From the NCBI GenBank assembly GCA_016707705.1, contig JADJHD010000005.1, positions 1 through 64,000 on the forward strand: a stretch of DNA of 64,000 nucleotides, read 5' to 3'. A model generated the notes under the pieces. The model ran no database searches, was not told the DNA's origin, and saw nothing but the letters and a program-made list of their open reading frames with translations. Below are positions 54,744 to 64,000 of this stretch, in pieces. The stretch is from Bacteroidales bacterium. Lineage in GTDB: Bacteria; Bacteroidota; Bacteroidia; Bacteroidales; UBA4417. Numbering within the stretch: position 1 is the first letter of the stretch; every line of letters starts with the position of its first letter. The position numbers and the translations under genes are program-made.

Positions 54744-55592
54744 TTACTTCAAAAATATTTCCTGCAAGCTTCCTTTTGAATCCGCTTTGAAGCCTCTCTC
54801 TGTCTGCTCTGCAGTGCAGCATTCAAAGAAATAATCATGTTCAAAGAACAAAATATATCGTCCTTTCACAGCTTCTTTGAGGAATTCTTCCTTTTCCTGC
54901 AATGAAATAAGTGGTTGAGTATCATAACTCATGATGTATGGAAGCGGAATATGCGCAGACGTAGGAATTGTATCCGCCATGTAAACAACAGTCCTCCCTT
55001 GGTATTGAATGAAAGGAATTGCTTGTCCCATGGTGTGCCCATTGTATATCCTGATTTCAACTCCCGGAATCAGCAAAAAATCTGAATCAAATAGCTTCAG
55101 CCTTCCGGTTTCAGCAATGGGGAGGATATTCTCTTTCAGGAATGAAGCCTTTTCCCTTGCATTGGGAGATGTTGCCCATTCCCATTGCACCCTGCTTACC
55201 CAATAATCGGCATTGGGAAAGGCCGGTTCAAATCCATCTCCTTCCGGACTCCTGCGGATACTGCCTCCCGCATGGTCAAAATGAAGATGTGTCAGGAACA
55301 TATCGGTAATGTCATTTCTTGAATAACCAACCGCTGCAAGCGATGAGTCAAGCGTTTCCTCTCCATGAAGAAAGTAATGGCTGAAAAATTTATCCTCCTG
55401 CTTGCTGCCAATGCCATTATCAACCAGGATCCTTCTGTCGCCTTCAACTATCAAAAGACAACGCATTGAAAGCGGAATCAGATTGTTTTCATCCGAAGGA
55501 TACACCTTGTTCCACATTGATTTGGGAACTACCCCAAACATAGCACCACCGTCAAGTTTAAAATTTCCGGTTGGAATAGAATATAGCTCCAT
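54744..55592 (-). CDS. metallo-beta-lactamase-fold hydrolase
   Basis: 282 residues. The HxHxDH motif is in THLHFDHAGG (about 105), further ligands in NGHTMGQA and MADTIPT. The family includes lactonases and other hydrolases (AiiA/quorum-quenching-like and arylesterase-like); the substrate is not clear. It is upstream of mccB on the same strand, 78 bases away, and may belong to the block. Length is normal. Confidence 0.85.
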   Translation of the reverse strand: MELYSIPTGNFKLDGGAMFGVVPKSMWNKVYPSDENNLIPLSMRCLLIVEGDRRILVDNGIGSKQEDKFFSHYFLHGEETLDSSLAAVGYSRNDITDMFLTHLHFDHAGGSIRRSPEGDGFEPAFPNADYWVSRVQWEWATSPNAREKASFLKENILPIAETGRLKLFDSDFLLIPGVEIRIYNGHTMGQAIPFIQYQGRTVVYMADTIPTSAHIPLPYIMSYDTQPLISLQEKEEFLKEAVKGRYILFFEHDYFFECCTAEQTERGFKADSKGSLQEIFLK

Positions 55593-55850
55593 TTAGTAGG
55601 TTTTTTAATAAAACAATTTAGTGCTAAGCTTGTTCCAGCCCTTTACAAATTTGCCAGGATACAGTTTTCAGCAAGAGGCAATATCCCAATTTTTGGAACT
55701 CTGAAATATCAAAAAACAGACTGAACATCAGCGGGAAATCCCCCATTACCCAATTTTATAGTTTTATTCAAATTGTTATCTTTTCATGTCATTGTTTTAC
55801 AATTTCGGTACAGTTTTTGAGACAGAATGATGCACTAATTTACTTAAGCC

Positions 55851-56411
55851 ATGAAAACTGTATTTCTGTTTGTTGTCCTAATCTTCACTTCCACCCTGTT
55901 GAACGCACAGGAAAGTTCAGCAACTATAAATCAGGATTCAACGGTGAAAAAAAGCCGGAAAGAGATCCGCCGTGCTAAAATGGATGCTGATTATCAGAAA
56001 ACCAAGCAAATGCTCACCTCTAAACATTTTGTCCTTGAAGCTGATTGGCTCAGCAGCCAAACAGGCCCCAAAGTCCCGGTAACAGCAAATCTGAATTTTA
56101 TCCTTGTTGACTCTGTTGAAGCCGTAATTCAAACCGGCAATAACTTCTCAACAGGCTTGAATGGTTTGGGGGGCACAACTGCAACCGGCTCAATAAACAC
56201 TTATGAGGTCAGGTTCAACGATACCAAGAAGAGCCTTTCGCTAAAGATGGAAGTCTCAACTTCAATTGGCCACTATACCATTTTTGCAAACATCACTCCT
56301 TCCGGCAATACCACTGCTACACTTGGTGGCATGAGGGCCGGAAAGCTAATATATTACGGACAGCTTGTCCCGCTAGAGGCATCCTTTGCCTATAAGGGCA
56401 GCTCCCTCTAA
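55851..56411 (+). CDS. DUF4251 exported protein
   Basis: 186 residues. A signal peptide (MKTVFLFVVLIFTSTLLNAQ), a charged stretch (KKSRKEIRRAK), then a beta-rich domain with NLNFILVDSVEAVIQTG and LGGMRAGKLIYYGQLVP, typical of DUF4251. Periplasmic, function unknown. The ATG is 45 bases downstream of a TACAGTTTTTG-type region; no exact promoter is claimed. The DAACS symporter follows after 126 bases with its own -7 box. Confidence 0.85.
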   Translation: MKTVFLFVVLIFTSTLLNAQESSATINQDSTVKKSRKEIRRAKMDADYQKTKQMLTSKHFVLEADWLSSQTGPKVPVTANLNFILVDSVEAVIQTGNNFSTGLNGLGGTTATGSINTYEVRFNDTKKSLSLKMEVSTSIGHYTIFANITPSGNTTATLGGMRAGKLIYYGQLVPLEASFAYKGSSL

Positions 56412-56514
56412 ACGATATGATCAGCGGTGAACGCGAAACCCTGGCAGTTCCTGGAATTGTCGGGGTTTACTTTTATCCCTTCCTTGACAGACTTACTTTT
56501 CCGGACAAAAGAAT

Positions 56515-56522
56515 TATATTTG
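56515..56522 (+). promoter_or_regulatory. -7 box for the DAACS symporter
   Basis: TATATTTG, an exact TAnnTTTG match, 15 bases before ATG 56538. It supports that start over the longer frame beginning at 56427. Confidence 0.5.
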
Positions 56523-56537
56523 TCAAGGCACATTTTC

Positions 56538-57938
56538 ATGACTATTTCACAGAAACTCTTTTCCCGAATCCTCTTTGCAGGTATCACTCTGGTTGCAATC
56601 CTGCATTCCGGACTGGTTTTCGATTTTCAATTTCCCGGGATGCAAGCACTCATGATTTCAAGATGGCTGCTTTGTTTGCTTATCATTATTTATGCCTTCA
56701 GGAAAAAATCCCTGACAACATGGATTTTAATCTCCATGTTAATTGGTGTTGAATTTGGTCATGATTTCCCCGCGATAGCCATTCACCTGAATTTGCTAAG
56801 CAAGATATTCCTGCGAATGGTTAAAACCATTATTGCCCCTCTCCTTTTTGCAACCCTGGTTGTTGGAATTGCCGGACATTCAGATCTGAAACAGGTGGGT
56901 CGCATGGGATGGAAAGCCATACTCTATTTTGAGGTAGTTTCCACTATTGCACTATTCATTGGCTTGCTTGCCATAAACCTCAGCAAAGCCGGAATGGGTG
57001 TGGTAATTCCGGCAGATATTGCATCACAGCATCTGCCAGAAACCAAAGCTCAAAGTTTTGAGGAAATTATCCTTCACATTTTCCCTGAGAATATCGCAAA
57101 GGCTATTTATGAGGGGCAAGTACTTCAGATTGTAGTATTCAGCATACTATTCGGTATTGCCGTAGCCCTGCTGAAAGAACAACACAGGCGAAGAATGCTG
57201 AATTTCGCTGAAAGTCTTTCAGAGGCAATGTTCAAATTTACCAATCTGGTCATGTACCTTGCGCCAATTGCTGTGTTTGCTGCAATTGCCTATTCCGTGG
57301 GACATATGGGACTGGGTATACTGGCTAATCTTTTCAAACTCCTGGCTACTCTGTATATTGCTCTTATCGCTTTCATGTTGATGGTATTTCTACCAATTAT
57401 ACTATTCCTCAAAATCCCTCTTCGCAATTTCATACGTGCCGTTTCTGAACCGGCAACCATTGCCTTTGCCACAACCAGTTCAGAATCTGCTCTTCCAAGA
57501 GCGATGGAGGCTATGGAGAAATTCGGAGTGCCCCGCAAAATCGTTGCCTTTGTAATTCCAACCGGCTATAGCTTCAACCTCGACGGAACAACGCTTTACC
57601 TCTCACTCGCAACAATTTTTGTTGCACAGGTTGCGGGAATTCAATTGTCAATTGCTAACCAGTTGCTGATAGTTTTCACGCTAATGCTAACCAGTAAGGG
57701 AGTTGCCGGTGTGCCCCGCGCCTCTCTTGTTATCCTTTTGGGTACTGCAGCCAGTTTCGGACTGCCGCTATGGCCTATCTTCATTATTCTTGGCATTGAT
57801 GAACTGATGGACATGGCCCGCACCGCCGTGAATGTTATTGGAAATTGTCTGGCAACCGTTGTTATCGCCCGCTGGGAAGGGGAATTTGACGAAAAGGCTG
57901 CTGCCGGTTTTAATACTGAATCTCTGGACAAAACCTAA
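56538..57938 (+). CDS. dicarboxylate/amino acid:cation symporter (DAACS)
   Basis: 466 residues with about eight helices and two re-entrant loops, as in GltP/DctA. Signatures include LLSKIFLRMVKTIIAPLLF, AFATTSSESALPRAMEAME (serine-rich loop) and PTGYSFNLDGTTLYLSLATI (NLDGT substrate site). It imports glutamate, aspartate or C4-dicarboxylates with Na+ or H+; the exact substrate is not determined. The frame begins at 56427, but the -7 box and the family N-terminus favour ATG 56538. Confidence 0.92.
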   Translation: MTISQKLFSRILFAGITLVAILHSGLVFDFQFPGMQALMISRWLLCLLIIIYAFRKKSLTTWILISMLIGVEFGHDFPAIAIHLNLLSKIFLRMVKTIIAPLLFATLVVGIAGHSDLKQVGRMGWKAILYFEVVSTIALFIGLLAINLSKAGMGVVIPADIASQHLPETKAQSFEEIILHIFPENIAKAIYEGQVLQIVVFSILFGIAVALLKEQHRRRMLNFAESLSEAMFKFTNLVMYLAPIAVFAAIAYSVGHMGLGILANLFKLLATLYIALIAFMLMVFLPIILFLKIPLRNFIRAVSEPATIAFATTSSESALPRAMEAMEKFGVPRKIVAFVIPTGYSFNLDGTTLYLSLATIFVAQVAGIQLSIANQLLIVFTLMLTSKGVAGVPRASLVILLGTAASFGLPLWPIFIILGIDELMDMARTAVNVIGNCLATVVIARWEGEFDEKAAAGFNTESLDKT

Positions 57939-57965
57939 GGATAGCAGTGCCTGAAAAAACAAGGC

Positions 57966-57996
57966 TTGACTAACCTCAGGTAATTATCTATATTTG
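57966..57996 (+). promoter_or_regulatory. promoter of the sorting-domain protein at 58076
   Basis: TTG (57966-57968), 20 bases, then TATATTTG (57989-57996): close to ideal -33/-7 spacing. It implies a ~70-base leader before ATG 58076. Confidence 0.6.
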
Positions 57997-58075
57997 TTAA
58001 ATATATCATGACTTTAACTGCTTTACTTGCTTCTACTTTATTCAGCTGATAATCTAATATTTAACTTTAATCTAT

Positions 58076-60088
58076 ATGAAAAAACTGTTGCTTATCTCTC
58101 TGGGTTTTCTTCTTTCCCTTTCATCCTATTCTCAAAATAATCCACCCGTTGCAGTAAATGACACAATTGAAGCGTACATCCAGCATCCTGTCATCATTAG
58201 ACCCCTAGTGAACGACTACGACCCGGATGGTGATTCCATATACTTATTTTCTCCAAGTGGACTTCTAAAACAGGATGATAGTACCTGGCAAATCCCGATA
58301 CATTATTTTACAGCTGTTTCCCCTTATGATACTGCATATAAAATGCGCTATTTCATTAAGGATGCTAAAGGTGCCCCAGCTCTTGGATATATAGTAATTA
58401 AAATAAAATCATATTCACATCCGGAGTATCTTGATATAAACAATATGAGGGCATTGATCAGTCCATTTGGAAATCATTTCTGGGATCTTGGTGATTCATT
58501 ATCAGAGATGCCTAAAGGTTCTGGTCTTACCTCTATTTTCAACAATGCATTATGGTTTGGAGCAAAAGACACTTCAGGTGCCATTCATGGAGCAGCAGAA
58601 GAATTTCGTCAGGATGGGGCTGATTACTTTACGGGACCGATCTCAACAATCTACGATTCCAGCTATTTCAAGAAATGGAACAGAGCCTGGAAAATTGATA
58701 AAGCCCAGATCAGATACCATATTCAGCATTGGCAGGATCCCGGATACCAAGCCTCAGAAGTAATATTGAACTGGCCTGCACATGGCAATCTTCATCTCGG
58801 GCAAACTGCGCTTCTGGCACCCTTCCACGATTCAGACAATGATGGATTCTACAACCCAATGCAAGGGGACTATCCAATTATAAGGGGTGATCAGGCTGTT
58901 TATTTTATTTTCAACGATTTAAGAGGTATTCACACTGAATCAAAAGGCATGAGTCTGGGAATTGAGATTCATGGGATGGCTTATGAGTTTAACCGCCCAG
59001 AGGATTCAACATTAAGTAACAGTATTTTCTTTCACTATGACATCCTGAACAAATCAGACACTTTATATTTGGACAGCTATATGGGTTTGCTGTCTGGTCT
59101 TTTTATAGATGGAGGGCAAAGTTATGTTGGAACTGATGTAACCAACGGGATGATTTATGTTTACAATTACGATTCAATCTGCGGAACACCCCCGACTGGC
59201 TATGGACTCCACCCACCTGCTCTGGGAATGAAACTTATTGCCGGACCATCCCTCCCGGCAGATGGGGCAGACAATCCAAAAGGCAATTGTGACGAAGGGA
59301 TCAATGGGTTGAATTTTGAAGACGGCACTGCAGATAATGAAAGATCGGGACTTAGTTACTCTGCTCCCAAATGGGATTCAGGCCAAATTGGCCTTTATTC
59401 CCCACTTTGCTACATCAGCATGAAGGGAATGAGAGCTGGAAGCAATACACCATGTATGTATGGAGATTCTCTGATATATTCATTATATTTTTATTATATT
59501 TCTTATGGTGGACAAGGTCCGGCATGCAGGTATTATTATCCCGGCAACAGCGATCTCATCTGTAATTATGGAACAGCAGGGGTTTTACCTAATGGAGGCT
59601 ATAATCAGAATGAATATTACTGGACAGAAGAGACAGTTAACAATCCCCCGGGATTTCGCAATATGATTGCATCAACAGGGCCATTCACCTTTCCTGCTGG
59701 TGAATCAGTGCCTCTGGACTTTTGTTATGTATTTGCACGCGATTATAATGGGGATAACCACTCTTCGGTTGAATTGCTCCGGGAAAGGGTTACAGAAAAA
59801 ACCGATGATTGGGCCGAACTAATCAAACTCCCTGAATCCTATACCTCTGTGCCAGTACCACTAAAAAAATCAGCATTGAAATGCTATCCAAATCCGGTTA
59901 AATCCATACTTACTGTCCAACTTGAAACCCTGAAACCAAAGCCCTTTGAGGTTATCACAATCAATGGGAAACCAGTTCTTCAAGGGAACTTACTCAATGG
60001 GAAAAATAATATCGACACCTCCGCTCTTTCTCCCGGTGTCTACATATTGAAAGCGGGGCATCATTTTGCCAGATTTGTAAAGCTTTAG
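58076..60088 (+). CDS. large secreted protein with type IX sorting domain
   Basis: 670 residues: signal peptide (MKKLLLISLGFLLSLSSYSQ), a cadherin-like/Ig beta domain (about 23-120; NDTIEAYIQHPVI, NDYDPDGDSIYLF), a long central region without named domain (about 130-580) with a calcium-like DSDNDGFYNPMQGDYP loop, and a sorting domain at the end (CYPNPVKSILTVQ, GVYILKAG). It is exported by the type IX system and probably held at the cell surface. Ligand or substrate unknown. Confidence 0.82.
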   Translation: MKKLLLISLGFLLSLSSYSQNNPPVAVNDTIEAYIQHPVIIRPLVNDYDPDGDSIYLFSPSGLLKQDDSTWQIPIHYFTAVSPYDTAYKMRYFIKDAKGAPALGYIVIKIKSYSHPEYLDINNMRALISPFGNHFWDLGDSLSEMPKGSGLTSIFNNALWFGAKDTSGAIHGAAEEFRQDGADYFTGPISTIYDSSYFKKWNRAWKIDKAQIRYHIQHWQDPGYQASEVILNWPAHGNLHLGQTALLAPFHDSDNDGFYNPMQGDYPIIRGDQAVYFIFNDLRGIHTESKGMSLGIEIHGMAYEFNRPEDSTLSNSIFFHYDILNKSDTLYLDSYMGLLSGLFIDGGQSYVGTDVTNGMIYVYNYDSICGTPPTGYGLHPPALGMKLIAGPSLPADGADNPKGNCDEGINGLNFEDGTADNERSGLSYSAPKWDSGQIGLYSPLCYISMKGMRAGSNTPCMYGDSLIYSLYFYYISYGGQGPACRYYYPGNSDLICNYGTAGVLPNGGYNQNEYYWTEETVNNPPGFRNMIASTGPFTFPAGESVPLDFCYVFARDYNGDNHSSVELLRERVTEKTDDWAELIKLPESYTSVPVPLKKSALKCYPNPVKSILTVQLETLKPKPFEVITINGKPVLQGNLLNGKNNIDTSALSPGVYILKAGHHFARFVKL

Positions 60089-60197
60089 GAGAAATAGCCT
60101 GAATACTCCAAACTCCTGATCGGTACTAATAAATTTCGGAGTACATTTGAGTACAGTGAAATCACATTGTCCTAAAAATAAGTCTCCTAAAAAAATC

Positions 60198-61037
60198 ATG
60201 ACTTTCATGAAGTGGAAAAAGATTCTCACTTATTCCGGGATTATCATACTTGCAGCAATGCTCGTGTTGATTATCTACATGTATCCTTTTTACCACTTTT
60301 TCTTTTCAGCAAATAGCATCCAACTCAACAACAGACTTACCATTTTGAGTGGTGCAGGTAATTCAGGCATACTTGAAACCGACAGTGCCATAGTGGTGAT
60401 TGATACCAAGATGGGCACTATGGCCAAAGACCTCTATGAACTGGCTAATGAAAAAGCTGGCAAGAGGAAAATACTGGTTATTAACACCCATTTCCATGGA
60501 GATCATCTCAATGGAAATCATGTATTTAAGGGTTGTCCTATATATATCGGGAGATATACAAAAGAGTTTGCAACGAAGAATATTGATAAGAAGAACATGC
60601 CGGGAATCTTCATCAGCGACAGCCTTGTGATTCCGCTTGGAGACGAAACGCTTGTGCTTTGTAATCTTGGACAGGCTCACACTTTTGACGACATGGTTGT
60701 TTACCTTAAGAACAGAAAAATCCTCTTTACCGGCGATTTGTCGTTTAACAAGATTAACCCTGTATTGATGCGCGAAGATGGCGCCGATATTGAGAAATGG
60801 AAATCTGTGCTTCGTCAGATTCCTCTTCGCTGGCAGATAAAGCAGATTGTCCCGGGACACGGAGACCCAGGTGGAGTAGAGTTGCTGAATGAACTGACAG
60901 AGTATTTTGAAAATATGCAATCTGCTGTTGGCAACCCGGAAAAGGAATCCGCAGTCATTGCCAAATATGCCGGCTGGATGAAAATGCCCCTGATGGCTTC
61001 CCCGGAACGAACGTTGGATTTCCTCCGAAAGAAATAA
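60198..61037 (+). CDS. membrane-anchored metallo-beta-lactamase-fold hydrolase
   Basis: 279 residues from ATG 60198. An N-terminal helix (about 8-30) is followed by the MBL domain: NTHFHGDHLNG, then TGDLSFN, then VPGHGDPGG. Similar to Bacteroidota periplasmic hydrolases of the class B beta-lactamase-like fold; beta-lactamase activity should not be assumed. TTG 60147 opens the frame but adds a basic leader without a clear start. A duplicated spacer copy begins 20 bases after its stop. Confidence 0.82.
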   Translation: MTFMKWKKILTYSGIIILAAMLVLIIYMYPFYHFFFSANSIQLNNRLTILSGAGNSGILETDSAIVVIDTKMGTMAKDLYELANEKAGKRKILVINTHFHGDHLNGNHVFKGCPIYIGRYTKEFATKNIDKKNMPGIFISDSLVIPLGDETLVLCNLGQAHTFDDMVVYLKNRKILFTGDLSFNKINPVLMREDGADIEKWKSVLRQIPLRWQIKQIVPGHGDPGGVELLNELTEYFENMQSAVGNPEKESAVIAKYAGWMKMPLMASPERTLDFLRKK

Positions 61038-61056
61038 TCCAAACTTCATTATTTAA

Positions 61057-61325
61057 CGTGAGCCCGACATAAATTAACAAGAAAACAATCTTCATGTTGC
61101 TAAAATTCAATAAGGTAATAAGGTTCGATGCAAGTTTGACTATTCACGTTACTAAGGTTAAAAAATTAGAATGAGGTTTATTATGTTATTGTGCCAAATA
61201 CCTTCTCTGACAAAACCTGAGTAACAAAAAACATCTTTCAATCTACCTTATTCCCTTATCTTTCAATCACTTCAGTATTCTTTTTCAACTAATTCACATT
61301 TAAGTATATCAATCACAATATTTAC
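61057..61325 (+). repeat. duplicated spacer, copy A (upstream of GH13 gene)
   Basis: About 260 bases resembling 63130-63382: both start CGTGAGC, then AACAATCTTCATGTT, CAATAAGGTAATAAGGTTCG, TTACTAAGGTTAA, GAGGTTTATTA or AAGGTTTATTA, GTGCCAAATA and TTTCAATCACTTC. I judge them about three-quarters identical, with small indels. It occupies most of the gene-free stretch 61038-61433. Confidence 0.85.
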
Positions 61326-61379
61326 ATGTTTTTAGGGTCTGCAAACCGGCAACCCCACTCTGTATTGCCCTGAAGAAAT

Positions 61380-61387
61380 TACCTTTG
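61380..61387 (+). promoter_or_regulatory. -7 box for the GH13 gene
   Basis: TACCTTTG, an exact TAnnTTTG match, 46 bases before ATG 61434. Confidence 0.45.
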
Positions 61388-61433
61388 TACAAAATCAGGG
61401 AATAATCAGGACTATCGACGATTTAGCAAGTAT

Positions 61434-63134
61434 ATGACAAACAAAGGTTTATCCTCAATCAAGAGAGAGTGGTGGAAGGAAGCAGTAGTTTACCAGATTT
61501 ATCCACGAAGCTTTCAGGACAGCAATAATGATGGCATAGGTGATTTGGGTGGAATCATACAGCGACTGGACTATATCAAAAGTCTGGGAGTTGATGTGGT
61601 TTGGTTGAATCCCATTTTTTCATCCCCAAATGATGATAATGGTTACGATATCAGCGACTATCGTCAGATTATGTCTGATTTTGGCAAAATGCATGACTTT
61701 GATGAGTTGCTGCAGGGATTGCATGAGCGTGGAATTAAACTGGTTCTGGATCTGGTAGCAAACCATAGCAGTGATGAGCATGAATGGTTCAAACAAAGCA
61801 GAAGCAGCCGTAATAATCCCTGCCGCGATTACTACCATTGGTGGCCGGCTGAAAAAGGCCAACCTCCGCACAGGTTCAGCATATTTGACGTGCATAGCGA
61901 TGCCTGGATGTATGATGAGGCAAGCAATGCCTATTACCTGCATTACTTCTCAAGAAAACAGCCCGACCTGAACTGGGAGAACCCTAAACTCAGAAAAGAA
62001 ATCTATGAGATGATGCATTTCTGGCTAAAGAAAGGAGTTGATGGTTTCAGGATGGATGTAATCTCCTTCATCTCAAAGGATACTGACTTCCCGGAACTGC
62101 CTTTTTCACATGAGCAGGAATTCCTCCAGCACTATGCCAAGGGCCCCAAGCTTCATGAATATCTTCAGGAGATGAATCGGGAGGTGCTTTCGCATTACGA
62201 TATTCTAACTGTTGCCGAGGGAGCAGGGGTAAAACGGGAAGATGTCCTGAATTTCGTTGATGAAGACCGTGGGGAACTCCAAATGCTCTATCATTTCGAG
62301 GGAACTGATTTGAAAAACCTGCCTTGGGAAAACCAGCAACCAAATCCTAGATATGATCTAAGAGAGTTTAAAAGAATTTATTCGGAATGGGACGAGATAT
62401 TCAGTTCAAAAGGCTGGGGTACCATTTATTTGGGCAATCATGACCAACCCCGAATGGTGAGTCGATGGGGAAATGATGCTCCAGAGTTTCGCTTTCTCTC
62501 CTCCAAAATGCTGACAACTTTCCTTCTGAGCATGCGGGCAACACCCTTTTACTATGCCGGCGATGAAATAGCAATGTCGAATATAAGATTCAGTAATATA
62601 GATGATTACAACGACATTGCAACGCTTAATAAATACAGGAAATTAGAAGAAGAAGGTGGAGATGAATACACCTATCTTGAGGAAATGAAAGAGTTTTCGA
62701 GGGATAATGGCAGAACTCCCATTCAGTGGGATTCATCTGTTAATGCAGGATTCACGAATGGCAAGCCCTGGCTGAAAGTTAATCCGGACCACCTAGAGGT
62801 AAATGCAGAAGTTCAGGAGAACGATGAATCCTCTTCTCTGAATTACTTCCGCAGGATGATTCAATTGCGCAAAGATCACAAAGCAATGGTTTATGGAAAA
62901 TACACCTTGCTGGACAAATTGAATCCTGCAGTTTATACCTATACCAGGGAATCTGAAGAAGAAGCCTTATTGGTATTGCTGAATTTCAGTCAGAAAGAGG
63001 CTGGTTTTTCTCTCCCATTTGAATTCGGGGATGGAATCCTGTTAATCAACAATTACAACGATGATCTAAAAACAGGAGCCCTACGCCCCTATGAAGCCCG
63101 GATCATCCAACTGAAAACGAACCCTTTATCGTGA
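61434..63134 (+). CDS. GH13 alpha-glucosidase (oligo-1,6-glucosidase type)
   Basis: 566 residues, full length for the family. VYQIYPRSFQDSNNDGIGDL start, calcium/active-site DLVANHSS, nucleophile D208 in GFRMDVISF, acid/base E262 in TVAEGAG, and third carboxylate D337 in LGNHDQPRMV. It hydrolyses short alpha-glucosides in the cytoplasm; no signal peptide is present. No sugar transporter or regulator is adjacent. The gene is flanked on both sides by copies of the same ~260-bp spacer, and its stop codon overlaps the start of copy B. Confidence 0.93.
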   Translation: MTNKGLSSIKREWWKEAVVYQIYPRSFQDSNNDGIGDLGGIIQRLDYIKSLGVDVVWLNPIFSSPNDDNGYDISDYRQIMSDFGKMHDFDELLQGLHERGIKLVLDLVANHSSDEHEWFKQSRSSRNNPCRDYYHWWPAEKGQPPHRFSIFDVHSDAWMYDEASNAYYLHYFSRKQPDLNWENPKLRKEIYEMMHFWLKKGVDGFRMDVISFISKDTDFPELPFSHEQEFLQHYAKGPKLHEYLQEMNREVLSHYDILTVAEGAGVKREDVLNFVDEDRGELQMLYHFEGTDLKNLPWENQQPNPRYDLREFKRIYSEWDEIFSSKGWGTIYLGNHDQPRMVSRWGNDAPEFRFLSSKMLTTFLLSMRATPFYYAGDEIAMSNIRFSNIDDYNDIATLNKYRKLEEEGGDEYTYLEEMKEFSRDNGRTPIQWDSSVNAGFTNGKPWLKVNPDHLEVNAEVQENDESSSLNYFRRMIQLRKDHKAMVYGKYTLLDKLNPAVYTYTRESEEEALLVLLNFSQKEAGFSLPFEFGDGILLINNYNDDLKTGALRPYEARIIQLKTNPLS

Positions 63135-63382
63135 GCTCGATAGAATTTAATCAGAAACAATCTTCATGTTACTAAAAATCAATAAGGTAATAAGGTTCGT
63201 TGCAAGTCTGACCATTAGGGTTACTAAGGTTAAGGAATAAGAATAAGGTTTATTACGCTAAAGTGCCAAATAATTTCCTGGACAAACCCTTCATAAAAAA
63301 TAGCCCCCCCTAAGATTTGCCTTATTTTTCAATCACTTCTGAATTCTTATCAACGAACTCACATTAAATATCAAGAATTCTC
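63130..63382 (+). repeat. duplicated spacer, copy B (downstream of GH13 gene)
   Basis: Direct copy of 61057-61325, starting inside the GH13 stop codon and ending at the ATG of the winged-helix gene. Main differences are a C-rich insertion (TAGCCCCCCCTAAG) and a shorter 3' part. Confidence 0.85.
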
Positions 63383-64000
63383 ATGGTCGACCTTATCAAT
63401 ACCAGACTAAAGTCGCAGCATATCACCATCAGGCCATTTGAAAGTCCGGTGGATGTTGTTTCCAGCATGGGCGCTATGCAAGCTCAGGATTATGCCATGC
63501 TGAAATGGGCAATAGGATTGCGTTTATCGAAACCCGGACTTAAGTTCGTTGACGAAGCCTTTGACAAAGGAGAAATTGTAAGAACCCATCTGATGCGTCC
63601 AACCTGGCATGTGGTTGCTGCTGCGGACCTGAGGTGGCTTCTGAATCTAACTGCGCCCAGAATCAAATCATCCCTGACTTCAAGGCACAGGGATCTGGGA
63701 CTGACAACTGCAATTATCTCCTCCTGTCTCAGTATTGTTCAGAGATCCCTCGAAAATCACAATCACCTTACAAGGGAAGAATTGATCTCTGAACTGGAGA
63801 AAACAGGCATCGATACCGGAGAAAATCGTGCATCCCATATCCTGATGATGGCTGAATTGGACAATCTGATTTGCAGCGGAAAACATAAAAACGGAAAGCC
63901 CAGCTACGCCCTGATGGATGAATGGGTGCCGAAAAAAGATATTCTTTCAAGGGAAGATTCCCTTAAAAAGCTTGCTATAACATATTTCTCAAGTCACGGA
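63383..64000 (+). CDS. winged-helix DNA-binding protein (partial, cut by window edge)
   Basis: The first 206 codons are present and the gene continues past the window. MVDLINTRLKSQHI, MGAMQAQDYAMLKWAIGLRL and MRPTWHVVAAADLRWLL match the winged helix DNA-binding domain family (HTH_42, related to YcaQ/AlkX DNA glycosylases). Members are proposed to bind DNA and some unhook interstrand crosslinks; the role here is open. The start follows directly after the duplicated spacer. Confidence 0.82.
   Translation, partial: MVDLINTRLKSQHITIRPFESPVDVVSSMGAMQAQDYAMLKWAIGLRLSKPGLKFVDEAFDKGEIVRTHLMRPTWHVVAAADLRWLLNLTAPRIKSSLTSRHRDLGLTTAIISSCLSIVQRSLENHNHLTREELISELEKTGIDTGENRASHILMMAELDNLICSGKHKNGKPSYALMDEWVPKKDILSREDSLKKLAITYFSSHG

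Noticed and set aside
60363..61049. 228-codon frame on the minus strand
   Set aside because: Antisense to the membrane-anchored hydrolase with intact metal motifs; composition fits a shadow frame.

Overview
The window looks like a chromosomal segment of a member of the Bacteroidota, probably a Bacteroidales-like environmental lineage. The evidence is the gliding/type IX secretion genes gldE and gldD beside ssb and mutY, several secreted proteins ending in a type IX (Por) sorting domain, upstream boxes fitting the Bacteroidota -7 consensus TAnnTTTG, and families common in this phylum (DUF4251, PspC fusion, IcmF, YycJ-type hydrolase). No rRNA, tRNA, CRISPR array, transposase or phage module was seen. 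All identifications were made by reading the sequence, without database searches.

Layout. 0-1 kb: an HNH endonuclease gene broken by an in-frame stop. 1-8.3 kb: single genes (EamA exporter, YycJ-type hydrolase, membrane PHP-like protein, lipoprotein, radical SAM protein, small membrane protein) separated by repeat-rich spacers. 8.4-19 kb: GT39 glycosyltransferase, secreted M14 carboxypeptidase, a membrane MutS homologue, then gldD-gldE-ssb-mutY on the minus strand. 19-27 kb: S9 peptidase, OPT transporter and peptidase T (a peptide-use group), then a membrane (Fe-S) oxidoreductase. 27.4-33.1 kb: padR-pspC pair and the fused B12 mutase icmF. 33.2-43.9 kb: dinD, a multihaem cytochrome with dockerin-like repeats, a TPR protein, butyrate kinase, DUF1761, and two secreted sorting-domain proteins. 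44-55.6 kb: a minus-strand leucine/ketone-body catabolism block: HMGL-like paralogue, scoB, scoA, HMG-CoA lyase, acyl-CoA dehydrogenase, carboxylase alpha, methylglutaconyl-CoA hydratase, a small unknown gene, carboxylase beta, hydrolase. 55.8-64 kb: DUF4251, DAACS symporter, sorting-domain protein, hydrolase, GH13 glucosidase and a winged-helix protein cut by the window edge.

Together the genes fit a heterotroph living on protein and amino acids: extracellular and periplasmic peptidases and the OPT carrier feed leucine breakdown to acetoacetate and acetyl-CoA, with IcmF and butyrate kinase handling C4 acyl-CoA.

Two features stand out. The spacers carry several families of dispersed or tandem repeats: an 11-bp array in two opposite-orientation copies, a 25-bp array, GGCGG-type hairpins in a composite repeat, a 24-bp perfect palindrome, 7-8 bp repeats in the leucine block, and a ~260-bp duplicated spacer flanking the GH13 gene. 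Also, four genes (gldD, pepT, the Fe-S oxidoreductase, a sorting-domain protein) each contain an apparent one-base indel, and the HNH gene contains a nonsense codon; the indels may be sequencing or assembly errors.
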